Assembly: GCA_027621335.1 (NCBI GenBank)
Contig: JAQCAN010000167.1
Coordinates: 1 to 5,766, forward strand
Direction of reading: 5' to 3'
Origin: Bacteroidota bacterium
GTDB taxonomy: Bacteria > Bacteroidota > Bacteroidia > Flavobacteriales_D > JABDKJ01
DNA: 5,766 nt
Positions within the stretch are counted from its first letter, which is position 1; each line of letters opens with the position of its first letter. The position numbers and the translations under genes are program-made. Positions 5,718 through 5,766 of the stretch are shown in pieces. The notes under the pieces were generated by a model that saw only the letters and a list, made by a program, of their open reading frames with translations, was not told the DNA's origin and did no database searches.

Positions 5718-5766
5718 TCACAAGACAGCCTCAGCAAGCACATCGGCTGCCTCAGGATTCATCCTG
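5718..5766 (-). CDS. Possible C-terminal tail of an unidentified gene at the window edge
   Basis: Entering from the right edge on the - strand, one frame is open for 15 codons (RMNPEAADVLAEAVL) before TGA at 5720-5718; the other two - strand frames meet stops within the first few codons. The tail is helix-like and acidic, plausible as the end of a real protein 27 nt upstream of the deacetylase-family start and in the same frame. It is too short to identify. Confidence 0.35.
   Translation of the reverse strand, partial: RMNPEAADVLAEAVL

Noticed and set aside
5753..5766. Perfect inverted repeat CAGGAT-TC-ATCCTG at the right edge
   Set aside because: The arms are 6 bp with a 2-nt spacer, they lie in a probable coding tail, and the window ends there, so chance is likely and context is missing.
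1..5766. Mobile element, CRISPR array, tRNA/rRNA or defence system
   Set aside because: No transposase, integrase, repeat-spacer pattern, cloverleaf or nuclease/effector gene is visible; nearly every base is explained by the genes listed.

Overview
The window looks like ordinary chromosome from a member of the Bacteroidota, probably a Flavobacteriales-type organism of moderate GC. The evidence is the close match of ClpP and ClpX to the forms I recall from flavobacteria, a signal peptide ending in the '-AQ' style common in that phylum, a DUF2147 protein, a small Haem_bd-type CxxCH lipid-anchored or membrane-anchored protein, and the lack of strong Shine-Dalgarno sequences before most starts. 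This assignment comes from recalled family resemblance, not from a search.

Layout. Bases 1-2532 on the + strand carry the 3' end of tig (trigger factor), then clpP and clpX, in the classic order tig-clpP-clpX with gaps of 53 and 40 nt. This is a protein quality-control operon: trigger factor folds nascent chains at the ribosome, and ClpX unfolds tagged or damaged proteins and feeds them to the ClpP protease chamber. No lon gene follows clpX. From 2547 to the right edge everything is on the - strand and converges on clpX, with only 14 nt between the two stop codons. Read in the direction of transcription (right to left) these are: a possible gene tail at the edge, a histone-deacetylase-family (probably class IV-like) deacylase, an SRPBCC ligand-binding protein, a short-chain dehydrogenase/reductase-like protein, a membrane-anchored CxxCH haem-binding-domain protein and an exported DUF2147 protein. 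The gaps are 27, 53, 14, 81 and 29 nt, so they may form one transcript, or two, with a possible restart before the haem-domain gene.

How they may work together. Only the Clp block has a known joint function. The SRPBCC-SDR pair is tightly coupled and probably acts on one small molecule, but the SDR-like protein has lost the Ser and Tyr of the SDR active site, so it may bind a nucleotide and ligand rather than do classical hydride transfer. The haem-domain and DUF2147 proteins are both exported or periplasm-facing and probably share a transcript. I see no phage, transposon, CRISPR array, RNA gene or defence system, and no clear evidence of a new multi-gene system. There is no gene-free stretch longer than about 80 nt.
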